Assembly: GCF_007994075.1 (NCBI RefSeq)
Contig: NZ_VIWU01000001.1
Span: 1,178,001-1,242,000 of the forward strand
Length of the DNA stretch: 64,000 nt
Source of the DNA: Pseudonocardia hierapolitana
Lineage (GTDB): Bacteria > Actinomycetota > Actinomycetes > Mycobacteriales > Pseudonocardiaceae
Direction: 5' to 3'
Under the pieces are notes generated by a model. That model ran no database searches, had not been told where the DNA came from, and saw only the letters and a program-made list of their open reading frames with translations. Positions 25,953 to 33,849 of this stretch are shown here, in pieces. The position numbers and the translations under genes are program-made. How positions within the stretch are numbered: position 1 is the first letter of the stretch; the number at the start of each line of letters is the position of its first letter.

Positions 25953-26560
25953 CAGGCCGCTTCCTTCCGGTAGCCGGTGTGGTCGGGGTTGGGGCGGGTG
26001 GTCCAGCCACCGGCCCCGTCGTCGACGACGAGCTGGGCCATCCCGCCCGCCTCGGCGATCAGGGCGTAGTCCTGGCCCGCGTCGGCGGGGTAGCAGAACA
26101 GCGTCACGAACGGTTCGTCGCCGGTGTTCACGCTGCGGTGCACCCAGTGCCCGGGCACGTGCACGGCCTGGCCGGGGGCGAGGGGGACGGCGCGGCTGCG
26201 GCCGTCCAGGGTCTCCATCAGCAGCACCCCGCGGCCGGAGAGGCAGTGGTAGAGCTCGGCGCGGTCGGGGCGCGCGTGCAGGTGCCCGCGGGTGACGGCG
26301 AACTCGTCGCCGTAGCGCCCAGGCAGGATCGTGCTCGTGCCGATGATCAGCGCGCCCGGGCCGTCACCGCTGCGGTGCTCCTCGACGCGGTAGACGAGGT
26401 GGTCGGCACCGTGCTCGGCCACGGCGGCACCGAACGCGCGCTCGTCGCGGTAGACGCCGGCCATGTCGCCGAGGCACTTCTCGTAGAAGCCGGTGCGGCC
26501 GGCCATGGCTCCGCCTGCATCGATCGTCAGCACGCCAGGCTCGGGCACGGGGGACGTCAT
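25952..26560 (-). CDS. Cupin-type phosphoglucose isomerase-like protein
   Basis: The 202-residue protein matches the archaeal-type cupin PGI: TRGHLHARPDRAELY holds metal ligands His93, His95 and Glu102, and VPGHWVHRSVNTGDEPF supplies His141. The P. furiosus enzyme is of similar length. In an actinobacterium that has conventional Pgi, this copy is likelier to isomerise another sugar or sugar phosphate. ATG 26560 is preceded by GGAGGAG at nine bases. It opens the 14-gene minus-strand run from a divergent, operator-rich promoter. Confidence 0.85.
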   Translation of the reverse strand: MTSPVPEPGVLTIDAGGAMAGRTGFYEKCLGDMAGVYRDERAFGAAVAEHGADHLVYRVEEHRSGDGPGALIIGTSTILPGRYGDEFAVTRGHLHARPDRAELYHCLSGRGVLLMETLDGRSRAVPLAPGQAVHVPGHWVHRSVNTGDEPFVTLFCYPADAGQDYALIAEAGGMAQLVVDDGAGGWTTRPNPDHTGYRKEAA

Positions 26561-26583
26561 TGGGTCGCTCTCCTCCATCGCCG

Positions 26584-26598
26584 TGTAGTCCTACTACA
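26584..26598. promoter_or_regulatory. GntR-type operator, copy 1
   Basis: TGTAGT-CCT-ACTACA is a perfect 15-base dyad containing TNGTNNNACNA, the general half-site pattern of FadR/FCD-type GntR regulators. It lies 24 bases upstream of the cupin isomerase gene, in the divergent gap. Confidence 0.6.
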
Positions 26599-26659
26599 CA
26601 CATTCGCCGAACGGAACCCTCTACACCCGCACTTCTTGCGCCGGCGGTGCCCGTTGAGC

Positions 26660-26670
26660 TAGTACTACTA
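26660..26670. promoter_or_regulatory. GntR-type operator, copy 2
   Basis: TAGT-ACT-ACTA repeats the core of the dyad at 26584-26598 and is followed by the same CA. It lies 30 bases upstream of the plus-strand SDR. One copy near each divergent gene suggests a shared repressor for both arms of the block. Confidence 0.6.
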
Positions 26671-26699
26671 CATCACACGGCCGTGAGGGAGAGCGAGCG

Positions 26700-27431
26700 A
26701 TGATCAACCGCTTCGAGGGACGGCGCGTCGCCGTCACCGGGGCCGCCGGCGGTATCGGGCTGGCGATCTGCGAGAGCCTCGCCGCGCAGGGCGCGCAGGT
26801 GCACGGCCTCGACCTGAAAGGGCTCGACGCCCTGCCCGGGAACGCCACCGGCCATTCCGTGGACGTGACCTCGGAGGAGTCGGTCGTCGCCGCGGTGCGC
26901 GCGCTCTACGCCGACGACGACCGCCCCGTGGACCTGGTGAACAGCGCCGGGATCGTGGAGGACAACGTCGCGGCCGAGGAGATGCCGATGGCGGAGTTCG
27001 ACCGGATCATGGCCGTGAACCTGCGCGGCGTGTTCCTCACCTGCCGCGAGTTCGGCCGCGAGCTGCTCGCCCGCGGCGGCGGGGCGATCGTCAACATCGC
27101 CTCGATGTCGGGCAACGCGATCGTCAACTTCCCCCAGCGGCAGAGCGTCTACAACACCTCCAAGGCCGGCGTGAGCGCGCTGACCCGCTCACTCGCCGTG
27201 GAGTGGGGGCCGCGCGGCGTGCGCATCAACACCGTCTCCCCCGGTTACGTCGACACGCCGCTCAACGCGCTCAAGACCGACATGCACCCGCAGTGGACGC
27301 GGGAGACCGTGCTCGGCCGGTTCGCGCAGCCCGCCGAGATCGCGAAGGCCGTGGAGTACTTCCTGGGCGAGGAGTCGGCATTCTGCTGCGGCGCCGAACT
27401 GCTCATCGACGGGGGTTTCTCCCTGCGATGA
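26700..27431 (+). CDS. SDR-family sugar/polyol dehydrogenase
   Basis: A 243-residue classical SDR with TGAAGGIGL (13-21), NSAG in place of NNAG, catalytic serine in NIASMSG and YNTSK. The variant NSAG and the LDLKG loop resemble xylitol/ribitol-type dehydrogenases. A GAGGGAGAG ribosome site precedes ATG 26700. It starts the plus-strand arm and overlaps the FGGY kinase by four bases. Confidence 0.9.
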   Translation: MINRFEGRRVAVTGAAGGIGLAICESLAAQGAQVHGLDLKGLDALPGNATGHSVDVTSEESVVAAVRALYADDDRPVDLVNSAGIVEDNVAAEEMPMAEFDRIMAVNLRGVFLTCREFGRELLARGGGAIVNIASMSGNAIVNFPQRQSVYNTSKAGVSALTRSLAVEWGPRGVRINTVSPGYVDTPLNALKTDMHPQWTRETVLGRFAQPAEIAKAVEYFLGEESAFCCGAELLIDGGFSLR

Positions 27432-27457
27432 CCGACACGGCGATGACCGACACGGCG
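27428..27457 (+). repeat. Tandem 15-base repeat carrying alternative start codons
   Basis: ATGACCGACACGGCG occurs twice back to back (27428-27442, 27443-27457) and is followed by a third ATG at 27458. The kinase could start at any of the three without losing fold sequence. It looks like a recent slippage duplication at the gene start. Confidence 0.85.
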
Positions 27458-28957
27458 ATGAGCAGCGGCTACGTCCTCTCGCACGACCTCGGCACGACGG
27501 GCGACAAGGCCACCCTGGTGGACGCCGAGGGACAGGTGGTCGCGGCCGTCACCGCGGCCTACGACACCGACTTCGGCCCCCGCGGCAAGGCCGAGCAGGA
27601 CGCCGAGGCGTGGTGGCAGGCGGTCTGCACCGCCACCCGGCAACTGCTCGAGCGGGTGCCCGGCGCCCGCGACGCCGTGGCAGGCGTGAGCTTCTCGGGC
27701 CAGATGATGGGCGCGGTGCTGCTCGACGCCGCGGGAGAGCCGGTCCGCCCGGCGATCATCTGGGCCGACACCCGGTCGACGGCCCAGACCGACCGATTGC
27801 TGGACCGCGTCGGAATGGAGGCGGGCTACCGGATCACCGGGCACCGGCTCAACCCGACGTACTCGCTCACCAAGGTCATGTGGGTGCGCGACACCGAGCC
27901 CGACGCGTTCGCCCGCGTCCGCCACGTCGTGCTCGCCAAGGACTTCGTGGTGCACCGGCTCACCGGCGCCCTGGTCACCGACCCGTCGGACGCGAGCAGC
28001 ACCAACGCCTTCGACCAGGCAGCCGGCACCTGGTCGGCGGAGCTGATCGAGGCGGCCAACCTGGACCGGGCGCTGTTCCCCGAGGTGGTTCCGTCCACCA
28101 CGGTCGTCGGCGGCGTCACCGCGGCCGCGGCCGCGGCCACCGGGCTGCGTAAGGGCACGCCGGTCGTGCTCGGCGGCGGGGACGGCCCGATGGCGGCCCT
28201 GGGCGCAGGCATCGTCGACGCCACTTCCGGCGCCTACGCCTACCTCGGCTCGTCGTCGTGGGTGTCGCTCGCCGCCGACGCCCCGCTGCACGACCCGCAG
28301 ATGCGCTCCATGACGTTCAACCACGTGATCCCCGGCCGCTACGTGCCGACGGCCACGATGCAGGCCGGCGGTGCCTCGCTGCAGTGGATCATGGACGTCC
28401 TCGCGCCCGGCGAGGACGGGCGCTACGAGCGGTTGCTCGCGGCCGCCGACGGCGTGACCGCGTCCGAGGACGGGCTGTACTTCCTGCCGCACCTGCTCGG
28501 CGAGCGCTCGCCGTACTGGAACCCGCGCGCCCGCGCGGTGTTCGCGGGACTCGCCCGCCACCACGGCCCCGAGCACATGGCGCGCGCCGTCGTCGAGGGG
28601 GTGGCGTTCAACCTCCACACCGGGCTGCTGGCGTTCCTGGAGAACGGCGCCACCATCGGACGGATGGACGCGATCGGCGGGGCGGCCAACGCCGCACCCC
28701 TGCTGCGGATCTTCGCTGACGTCTGGGGCGTGCCGGTGAGCAGGCGCACCCTGGTGGACGAGGCCACCGCGCTCGGCGCGGCCGTCGTCGGCGGAGTCGG
28801 GGTCGGGCTCTACGACGACTTCTCGGTGGCGGGGCAGATGTCCGAGCGGGCGGCGCCGTGCGAGCCGGACCCGGCGGCGCACGAGCGCTACCGCCGCGCC
28901 CACCCGGTGTTCCTCGACGCCTACCGGCGGCTGGAGCCGTGGTTCGAGAGCCTGTGA
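27428..28957 (+). CDS. FGGY-family carbohydrate kinase (xylulokinase-like)
   Basis: A 509-residue sugar kinase: SHDLGTTGDKATLV forms the first phosphate loop, GVSFSGQMMGAVLLD and WADTRS the substrate region, GGGDGPMAALGAG carries the catalytic Asp, and AIGGAANAAPLLRIFADVWG closes the second ATPase lobe. Overall it is nearest to xylulokinases but differs enough that the sugar is open. Three in-frame ATGs lie in tandem copies of a 15-base unit; ATG 27428 overlaps the SDR stop. Its stop overlaps the lactonase start. Confidence 0.92.
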   Translation: MTDTAMTDTAMSSGYVLSHDLGTTGDKATLVDAEGQVVAAVTAAYDTDFGPRGKAEQDAEAWWQAVCTATRQLLERVPGARDAVAGVSFSGQMMGAVLLDAAGEPVRPAIIWADTRSTAQTDRLLDRVGMEAGYRITGHRLNPTYSLTKVMWVRDTEPDAFARVRHVVLAKDFVVHRLTGALVTDPSDASSTNAFDQAAGTWSAELIEAANLDRALFPEVVPSTTVVGGVTAAAAAATGLRKGTPVVLGGGDGPMAALGAGIVDATSGAYAYLGSSSWVSLAADAPLHDPQMRSMTFNHVIPGRYVPTATMQAGGASLQWIMDVLAPGEDGRYERLLAAADGVTASEDGLYFLPHLLGERSPYWNPRARAVFAGLARHHGPEHMARAVVEGVAFNLHTGLLAFLENGATIGRMDAIGGAANAAPLLRIFADVWGVPVSRRTLVDEATALGAAVVGGVGVGLYDDFSVAGQMSERAAPCEPDPAAHERYRRAHPVFLDAYRRLEPWFESL

Positions 28958-29943
28958 TCCTGCCCCCCGTGATCCGCACCGTTCTCGGTGACGTCCCCGC
29001 CGCGCACCTGGGCCGCTGCGACTACCACGAGCACCTGTTCCAGGTCTCGCCGCTGCTGCCCGGTGACGAGCTGGACGACGAGACCGCGAGCGGTGCCGAG
29101 GCCGCGGCGCTGCGGGCGGCCGGGATCGACGCGATGGTCGAGGCCACCCCCACCGGCCTCGGCCGCGACCCGGCGGGCGTCGCCCGGATCAGCGCAGCGA
29201 CCGGCCTGCACGTCGTGCACACCACCGGCGGGCACCGCAGCGAGCACTACGGGAGCGGGCACTGGCTGACCGAGTGCCCGGAGGCCGAGCTCGCGACGCG
29301 GTTCGGCACGGACGTCCGCGAAGGGCTGCCCGCGGTGGACGCGCGCGACCGCGGCGCCCCGGCGACCGGCCCGGGCGGCGCTCCGGTGCGGGCGGGGCTG
29401 GTCAAGGCGGGCGTGGGCTACTGGCGCATCGACGCGTTCGAGCGGAGGGTCCTCGCGGCGGCGGCTGCCACAGCCGTATCGACCGGGGTGGCGGTGATGG
29501 TGCACCTGGAACACGGCTCGGCCGCGCACGAGGTGCTCGCGGCGTTGGCCACCGACGGGCTGCCCGCTGATCGGGTGGTGCTCGCCCACGCCGACCGCAA
29601 CCTCGACCCGGGCCTGCACGCCGAGCTCACCGCCGCCGGCGTCTACCTCGGCTACGACGGCATGGCCCGGCACCGCGAGGCCTCGGACTCGGCGGTCCTC
29701 GACTGCCTGGAGCGCGTGGCCGCCGGCGGAGGCGGCGATCGGCTGCTGCTGGGCGGCGACGTCGCCCGCCGCACCCGCTACCGCGCCTACGGCGGTCTCC
29801 CCGGCCTGGACTACCTGCCGAGCCGTTTCCTCCCCCGCGTGCGCGACCGGCTGGGCGAGGAGCTGCTGAATCGACTGCTGGTGACGAACCCGGCGAGGGT
29901 CCTGGCGCTCACCCCGCGCGCAGACCTGCTCAGCGCCTCGTGA
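28954..29943 (+). CDS. Phosphotriesterase-family metal hydrolase (likely lactonase)
   Basis: The 329-residue TIM-barrel protein keeps every metal ligand of the phosphotriesterase family: His25 and His27 in DYHEHLF, a carboxylatable Lys151 in AGLVKAGVG, His184 in VMVHLEHG, His212 in LAHADRN and Asp269 in LLGGDVARR. Known members in sugar contexts hydrolyse phosphorylated sugar lactones. GTG 28954 overlaps the kinase stop (GTGA), tying the two steps together. The likely job is opening a sugar-lactone phosphate; substrate not proven. Confidence 0.88.
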   Translation: MILPPVIRTVLGDVPAAHLGRCDYHEHLFQVSPLLPGDELDDETASGAEAAALRAAGIDAMVEATPTGLGRDPAGVARISAATGLHVVHTTGGHRSEHYGSGHWLTECPEAELATRFGTDVREGLPAVDARDRGAPATGPGGAPVRAGLVKAGVGYWRIDAFERRVLAAAAATAVSTGVAVMVHLEHGSAAHEVLAALATDGLPADRVVLAHADRNLDPGLHAELTAAGVYLGYDGMARHREASDSAVLDCLERVAAGGGGDRLLLGGDVARRTRYRAYGGLPGLDYLPSRFLPRVRDRLGEELLNRLLVTNPARVLALTPRADLLSAS

Positions 29944-30721
29944 CGATCATCGACGGCTTCGCGCGGGCCGTCGGTTCGCGCACCAGGTCCACCTCGAACC
30001 GGCTGCGGTCGCCGCGGTGGTAGGCCACGAAGCTCTCGACCGGGCGATCGTCGGCGTCGAAGCTCAGGCTGCGCAGCACCAGTACCGGCGCGCCCGGGTC
30101 CACGCCGAGCGCGTGCGCGAGCGGCTGGGGAGCCGCGCTCGCCTCCACCGACCGCCGTCCATGGGCCAGCCGCACGCCGTAGGACTCCTCCAGCACGGCG
30201 TAGAGCGAGCAGTCGCTGAGGTCCTCGTGCTCCAGGCCCGCGACGAGGGCGTGCGGGAGGTAGGTCACCGTCAGCACCCACGGCTGGTCCTCCACGAACC
30301 GCAGCCGTTCCAGCAGCACCACCGGGTCGTCGGGCTCGAGCTGCAGCTCAGCGGCCACCTGGTCGTCGGCCGGGACGACCGCGAGCGTGCGCACCTGGCT
30401 GCGCAGGTGCCCCCCGCGGGCCGCGACGTCCTCGAACAAGCCGGTGAGCGACTGGACGAGGCCCTCGGCGGTCTTCGGGCGCGCGACGAAGGTGCCCTTG
30501 CCCTTCCGGCGCTCGATGACGCCCTCGAACTCCAGCTCCGTGAGCGCCTGCCGCACCACGGTCCGGGAGACGTCGTAGGTCTCGCAGAGGGCGTTGTCAC
30601 CCGGCAGCAGGTCGCCCGGCTGCAGGCCACGGCGCGTGATCTCCTGCACCAGCAGCTGCTTGAGCTGGTGGTAGTAGGGCAATGGGGAGGACCGGTCGAT
30701 GCGCCCGCGCCCGTCCGACAC
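29930..30721 (-). CDS. GntR-family regulator, HutC/UTRA type
   Basis: A 263-residue protein with a GntR winged helix at about 12-75 (YYHQLKQLLVQEITRRGLQPGDLLPGD, CETYDVSRTVVRQALTELEFEGVIERRKGKGTFV) and a UTRA ligand domain at about 100-245 (LERLRFVEDQPWVLTVTYLP). UTRA proteins sense sugars or phosphosugars. GTG 30721 is chosen since GGGAG precedes it by five bases and the longer frame overlaps the dehydrogenase. Its end overlaps the lactonase tail by 14 bases in convergent orientation. Confidence 0.9.
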   Translation of the reverse strand: MSDGRGRIDRSSPLPYYHQLKQLLVQEITRRGLQPGDLLPGDNALCETYDVSRTVVRQALTELEFEGVIERRKGKGTFVARPKTAEGLVQSLTGLFEDVAARGGHLRSQVRTLAVVPADDQVAAELQLEPDDPVVLLERLRFVEDQPWVLTVTYLPHALVAGLEHEDLSDCSLYAVLEESYGVRLAHGRRSVEASAAPQPLAHALGVDPGAPVLVLRSLSFDADDRPVESFVAYHRGDRSRFEVDLVREPTARAKPSMIVTRR

Positions 30722-30738
30722 CGCTGCTCCCGCTCCGT

Positions 30739-31755
30739 TCAGGGCCGGACCACCGCCTTCACACACGCGCGATCCTGCAGCGCCGCCAGCGCGTCGGCGT
30801 AGTCGTCGAGGGCGAAGGTGTGGGTGACGATGCCCTCCGTGGCCACCCGGCCGGTGCGCAGCGCCTGCAGCGCCCGGTCGAAACTGTACGCCTGGCTGAA
30901 CGACCCCTTGATCACCAGCTCCCGGCGGAACACCTCGTAGGGCGACACGGTGAGCCGGTCGGCCTCATCGGTCATGCCGTAGACGAACACGGTGCCGCCG
31001 TCGCGCGTGAGTGGCAGGCACTGCTCGAGCACACCGACGGCCCCGGTGGCGTCGACGACCACGTCGAAGCCCTCCGGGGCGAGCTTCCGCAGGCGCGCAG
31101 CGCCCGCGCCCGGGTCCGCGCGGTCGAGCTGCACCGTCTCGTCCGCGCCGTGCCGGGCGGCGATCTCCAGCTTCGCGGCGGTCGGCGCGGCGACGGTGAC
31201 CCGGTGCGCGCCGGAGTGGCGCAGCAGCTGTGCGAGCAACAGCCCGGTGGGGCCTGCCCCGAAGACCAGCACGTCGCTGCCCGGCTGCAGGCCGAGCACG
31301 TCCAGGCCGTGCAGCACGCAGGCGGTGGGCTCGGTGAGCACGGCGACGTCCGGCGCCAGATCGTCGGCGGGATGGCACTTCCCGGCGGGCGCCACGATGT
31401 ACTGCGCGAACCCGCCCGGCGCGTTGACGCCCTGCGCCACGAGCTCGCTGCAGAATGCCGGACGGGCCCGCCGGCAGCTGCTGCACATCCCGCAGGACTG
31501 CATGTTGTCCAGCACCACGCGCTGGCCCACCTGCAGCTGCGTGACGCCCTCACCCACCTCGTCGACCTCGCCGACGATCTCGTGCCCGGGTGTCAGCGGG
31601 TAGACCGGGTCGAACTGGCCGTCGTGCAGGTGGGCATCGGTGCCGCAGACACCCGCCAGCACCACGCGCAACCGGACCTGAATCGGCCCGGCGTGCGGAT
31701 CAGGCACGTCGGTGACGGTGAAGCTGCGCGGCTGGTCGTAGACAACGGCCTTCAC
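30739..31755 (-). CDS. Zinc-dependent medium-chain polyol dehydrogenase
   Basis: A 338-residue MDR enzyme. Catalytic zinc residues lie in AGVCGTDAHLHDG and PGHEIVG, structural zinc cysteines in SCGMCSSCRRARPAFC, and the NAD motif is FGAGPTGLLLAQLL. It resembles arabinitol/ribitol-type dehydrogenases. It is the second such enzyme in the block, in one transcription unit with the GntR gene 18 bases downstream. It probably oxidises a polyol feeding the FGGY kinase. Confidence 0.9.
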   Translation of the reverse strand: MKAVVYDQPRSFTVTDVPDPHAGPIQVRLRVVLAGVCGTDAHLHDGQFDPVYPLTPGHEIVGEVDEVGEGVTQLQVGQRVVLDNMQSCGMCSSCRRARPAFCSELVAQGVNAPGGFAQYIVAPAGKCHPADDLAPDVAVLTEPTACVLHGLDVLGLQPGSDVLVFGAGPTGLLLAQLLRHSGAHRVTVAAPTAAKLEIAARHGADETVQLDRADPGAGAARLRKLAPEGFDVVVDATGAVGVLEQCLPLTRDGGTVFVYGMTDEADRLTVSPYEVFRRELVIKGSFSQAYSFDRALQALRTGRVATEGIVTHTFALDDYADALAALQDRACVKAVVRP

Positions 31756-31776
31756 GCCGCGACGGTAGCACTTGTG

Positions 31777-31790
31777 GTGACAGGATCACA
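31777..31790. promoter_or_regulatory. Dyad upstream of polyol dehydrogenase
   Basis: GTGA-CAGGA-TCAC (31777-31789) is an inverted repeat 22 bases upstream of the dehydrogenase start. TGACAGGATCACA (31778-31790) matches the operator-like TGACAGGATGTCA at 22526-22538 in 11 of 13 bases. This hints at one regulator for both places. Confidence 0.45.
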
Positions 31791-32101
31791 GGTGTCGCCG
31801 CGCCAAACTGACGTGCTACTTGCTCGACCTCCTCGCCGCTGCGGGTGCGGGCACCGCAACGACCCTCGCCGAACGACTCCCCGTCTCGCGACAGGCCGTG
31901 GTCAAGCACCTCGCGGTGCTGGACGCGGCCGGGCTGGTCTCCGGCAACCGGGTCGGACGCGAGATGCGCTACACGGTGCGGCCCGCGGCGCTGGACGCCA
32001 CGGCGCAGTGGATGACAGCGCTCGCCGCCGACTGGGATCGACGACTGGCCATCATCAAGCAGGTCGCCGAGAAGGCAGAGCGAGACTCCCGCCAGCAATG
32101 A
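31781..32101 (+). pseudogene. ArsR-family HTH regulator, N-terminally degraded
   Basis: From about 31820 the frame gives LLDLLAAAGAGTATTLAERL, PVSRQAVVKHLAVLDAAGLV and GREMRYTVRPAALDATAQWM, a normal ArsR-type winged helix, then a helix DWDRRLAIIKQVAEKAE. The usual N-terminus ending PTRRALLDLL is replaced by QDHRCRRAKLTCY after a stop at 31778-31780. The only start would be TTG 31820 without a ribosome site, which removes helix 1. A broken gene is likelier than a leaderless short form. Confidence 0.6.
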
Positions 32102-32109
32102 TTTCCGCG

Positions 32110-32151
32110 GCGCCTCGTCGTGCTACATGCCGACATCTCATGACGAGGCGC
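32110..32151. repeat. 10-bp inverted repeat with 22-base loop
   Basis: GCGCCTCGTC (32110-32119) and GACGAGGCGC (32142-32151) are exact inverses, nine bases after the ArsR remnant. It may be its old terminator or an operator of the following SDR. Confidence 0.4.
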
Positions 32152-32279
32152 GGACTCCTGTCATCCAGGGCCCACGACAGCGGCTCCGAACAAAGCTGCG
32201 ATGAACTGCGGCCACGCATCGGCGTGGTACGCAGCATTCCGCGCGCGCAGCTCACGCTGTGCAAGAAGGAGAGAAGACC

Positions 32280-33072
32280 GTGGATCTGCATCTGACGGGC
32301 AAGACCGCGATCGTCACCCGGCGGCAGCAGGGGAATCGGTCTGGCCCTCGTGCGAACGCTGATCGCCGAGGGGATGCGTGTGGTCTCCGGCTCCCGCACC
32401 ATCACGGCGGAGCTGAAGGAGACCGGTGCCGTGCCGGTGACCGTCGACCTCTCCACGGCCGATGGCCCTGCCGAGCTCGTCGGCAGGGCCATCGACGAGC
32501 TCGGAGGCATCGACCTGCTCGTCAACAACGTGGGGGTCGGTGACACCGACTACTTCGCGAAGGGGGCCGCGCTCAACCTGCTCGAACTGCCCGAGTACAG
32601 CTGGGAGCAGACGTTCGACCTCCACTTCTACAGCGCGCTGCGCGCCAGCCGCGCCGCGCAGCCCAGCCTGATCGAGCGCCGCGGAACGATCATCAACATC
32701 TCCTCGGTCGGTGCGCGCGCCCTCGCCGCGGGCCCCGCGAACTACAACGTCTCGAAGGCGGCGCTCAGCGCCCTCACCAAGGTCATCGCCGAGCAGTTCG
32801 GCGGCAAGGGCGTGCGCGCCGTCACCGTGTCGCCGGGACCGGTCGGCACCGGCGTGTGGATCGACCCGGACGGCTTCGTCGGCCGCCTCGCCAAGGAGCA
32901 GGGCGTTCCTCACGAGTTCTTCGTGGAGCAGGCGATGAGCGGGCTCGGCGTGACCACCGGCCGCATGAGCACGCCCGAGGAGGTGGCTCGCCTCATCGCG
33001 TTCCTGGCCTCGCCCACCAACATCACCGGCAACGAGTACCTGATCGACGGCGGAATGATCAAGAACGTGTGA
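32280..33072 (+). pseudogene. SDR-family oxidoreductase with a single-base frameshift
   Basis: GTG 32280 has an ideal AAGGAG site eight bases upstream and reads VDLHLTGKTAIVT. At 32317-32319 a CCC run contains one base too many; dropping one C restores GGSRGIGLALVRTLIAEG, the SDR cofactor loop, and the frame then runs to TGA 33072 with NNVG, NISSVGARA, YNVSK and the tail NEYLIDGGMIKNV. The length of 793 bases is one more than a multiple of three. Without repair, translation could only begin at GTG 32350, which loses the Rossmann motif. Sequencing error and true inactivation cannot be separated here. Confidence 0.85.
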
Positions 33073-33172
33073 CCTCTGGGCGACGGGATCAGCCCAAGGT
33101 GTTCGCACATCCGTCGGAGCAGGAGCAGACCCAGCGCTGGCCAGGATCAGGGCGGGTGGCCAGGGCCGATGC

Positions 33173-33234
33173 CTTCTGACCGAACGTGCTAGCTTTTGGC
33201 CATGCGGCCAGAAGACAGGTCGGGCGGTCAGAAG
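33173..33234. promoter_or_regulatory. TetR-type operator region with CTTCTG/CAGAAG half-sites
   Basis: CTTCTGACCG (33173-33182) and CGGTCAGAAG (33225-33234) are perfect 10-base inverses. A third half-site GGCCAGAAG (33206-33214) also pairs with the left arm. They bracket the TetR start codon at 33202, a layout suited to autorepression of the TetR-acyltransferase unit. Confidence 0.55.
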
Positions 33235-33849
33235 CGGGCGTCCTTCATCGAGGAGGCCCGCCGCGCCCAGATCCTCGAGTGCGCCATCGAGACCTTCGCC
33301 GAGCTGGGCTACGCCAACACCTCACTGGCGCGGATCGCCGAGCGCGCCGGGATCAGCAAGGGCGTGATCTCGTACCACTTCGCCGGCAAGAGCGAGCTGA
33401 TGGAGCAGCTCGTCGAGCAGGTCTACCGCGAGATCACCCAGTTCGTCCTGCCGCGGATGGAGAAGGAGTCCACGGCGACCGGCGCGCTGCGGGCGAACAT
33501 CCGCTCGGTCGCCGAGTACATGCGGGGCCACCGCGCACAGCGGCTCGCCCTCGGGGAGATCTTCAACAACCTCCGCACCCCCGACGGCAAGCGGCGTTAC
33601 GGCATCGCCTTCAACGAGCCGATCTACGTCCAGCGGGAGGCGATGTTCCGCCTCGGCCAGCAGACCGGCGAGCTCCGCCCGTTCGACCCCCGCGTGATGG
33701 CCGTGACCGTGCAGGCGGCGATCGACGAGATGTTCGCCTACTGGGCCACCTACCCCGACCACGACCTGGAAGCGCACGCGGACGAACTGGCCGACCTGTT
33801 CGAGCACGCCACCCGTGCCGAACGCCCTGGAGGAGCGGCAGACCGATGA
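33202..33849 (+). CDS. TetR/AcrR-family regulator
   Basis: A 215-residue protein: TetR helix-turn-helix at about 17-63 (RRAQILECAIETFAELGYANTSLARIAERAGISKGVISYHFAGK) and a helical ligand domain to residue 205. ATG 33202 is used, although TTG 33196 is in frame. Its stop overlaps the acyltransferase start by four bases, so it most likely regulates that membrane enzyme and itself through the repeats around its start. Confidence 0.92.
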   Translation: MRPEDRSGGQKRASFIEEARRAQILECAIETFAELGYANTSLARIAERAGISKGVISYHFAGKSELMEQLVEQVYREITQFVLPRMEKESTATGALRANIRSVAEYMRGHRAQRLALGEIFNNLRTPDGKRRYGIAFNEPIYVQREAMFRLGQQTGELRPFDPRVMAVTVQAAIDEMFAYWATYPDHDLEAHADELADLFEHATRAERPGGAADR

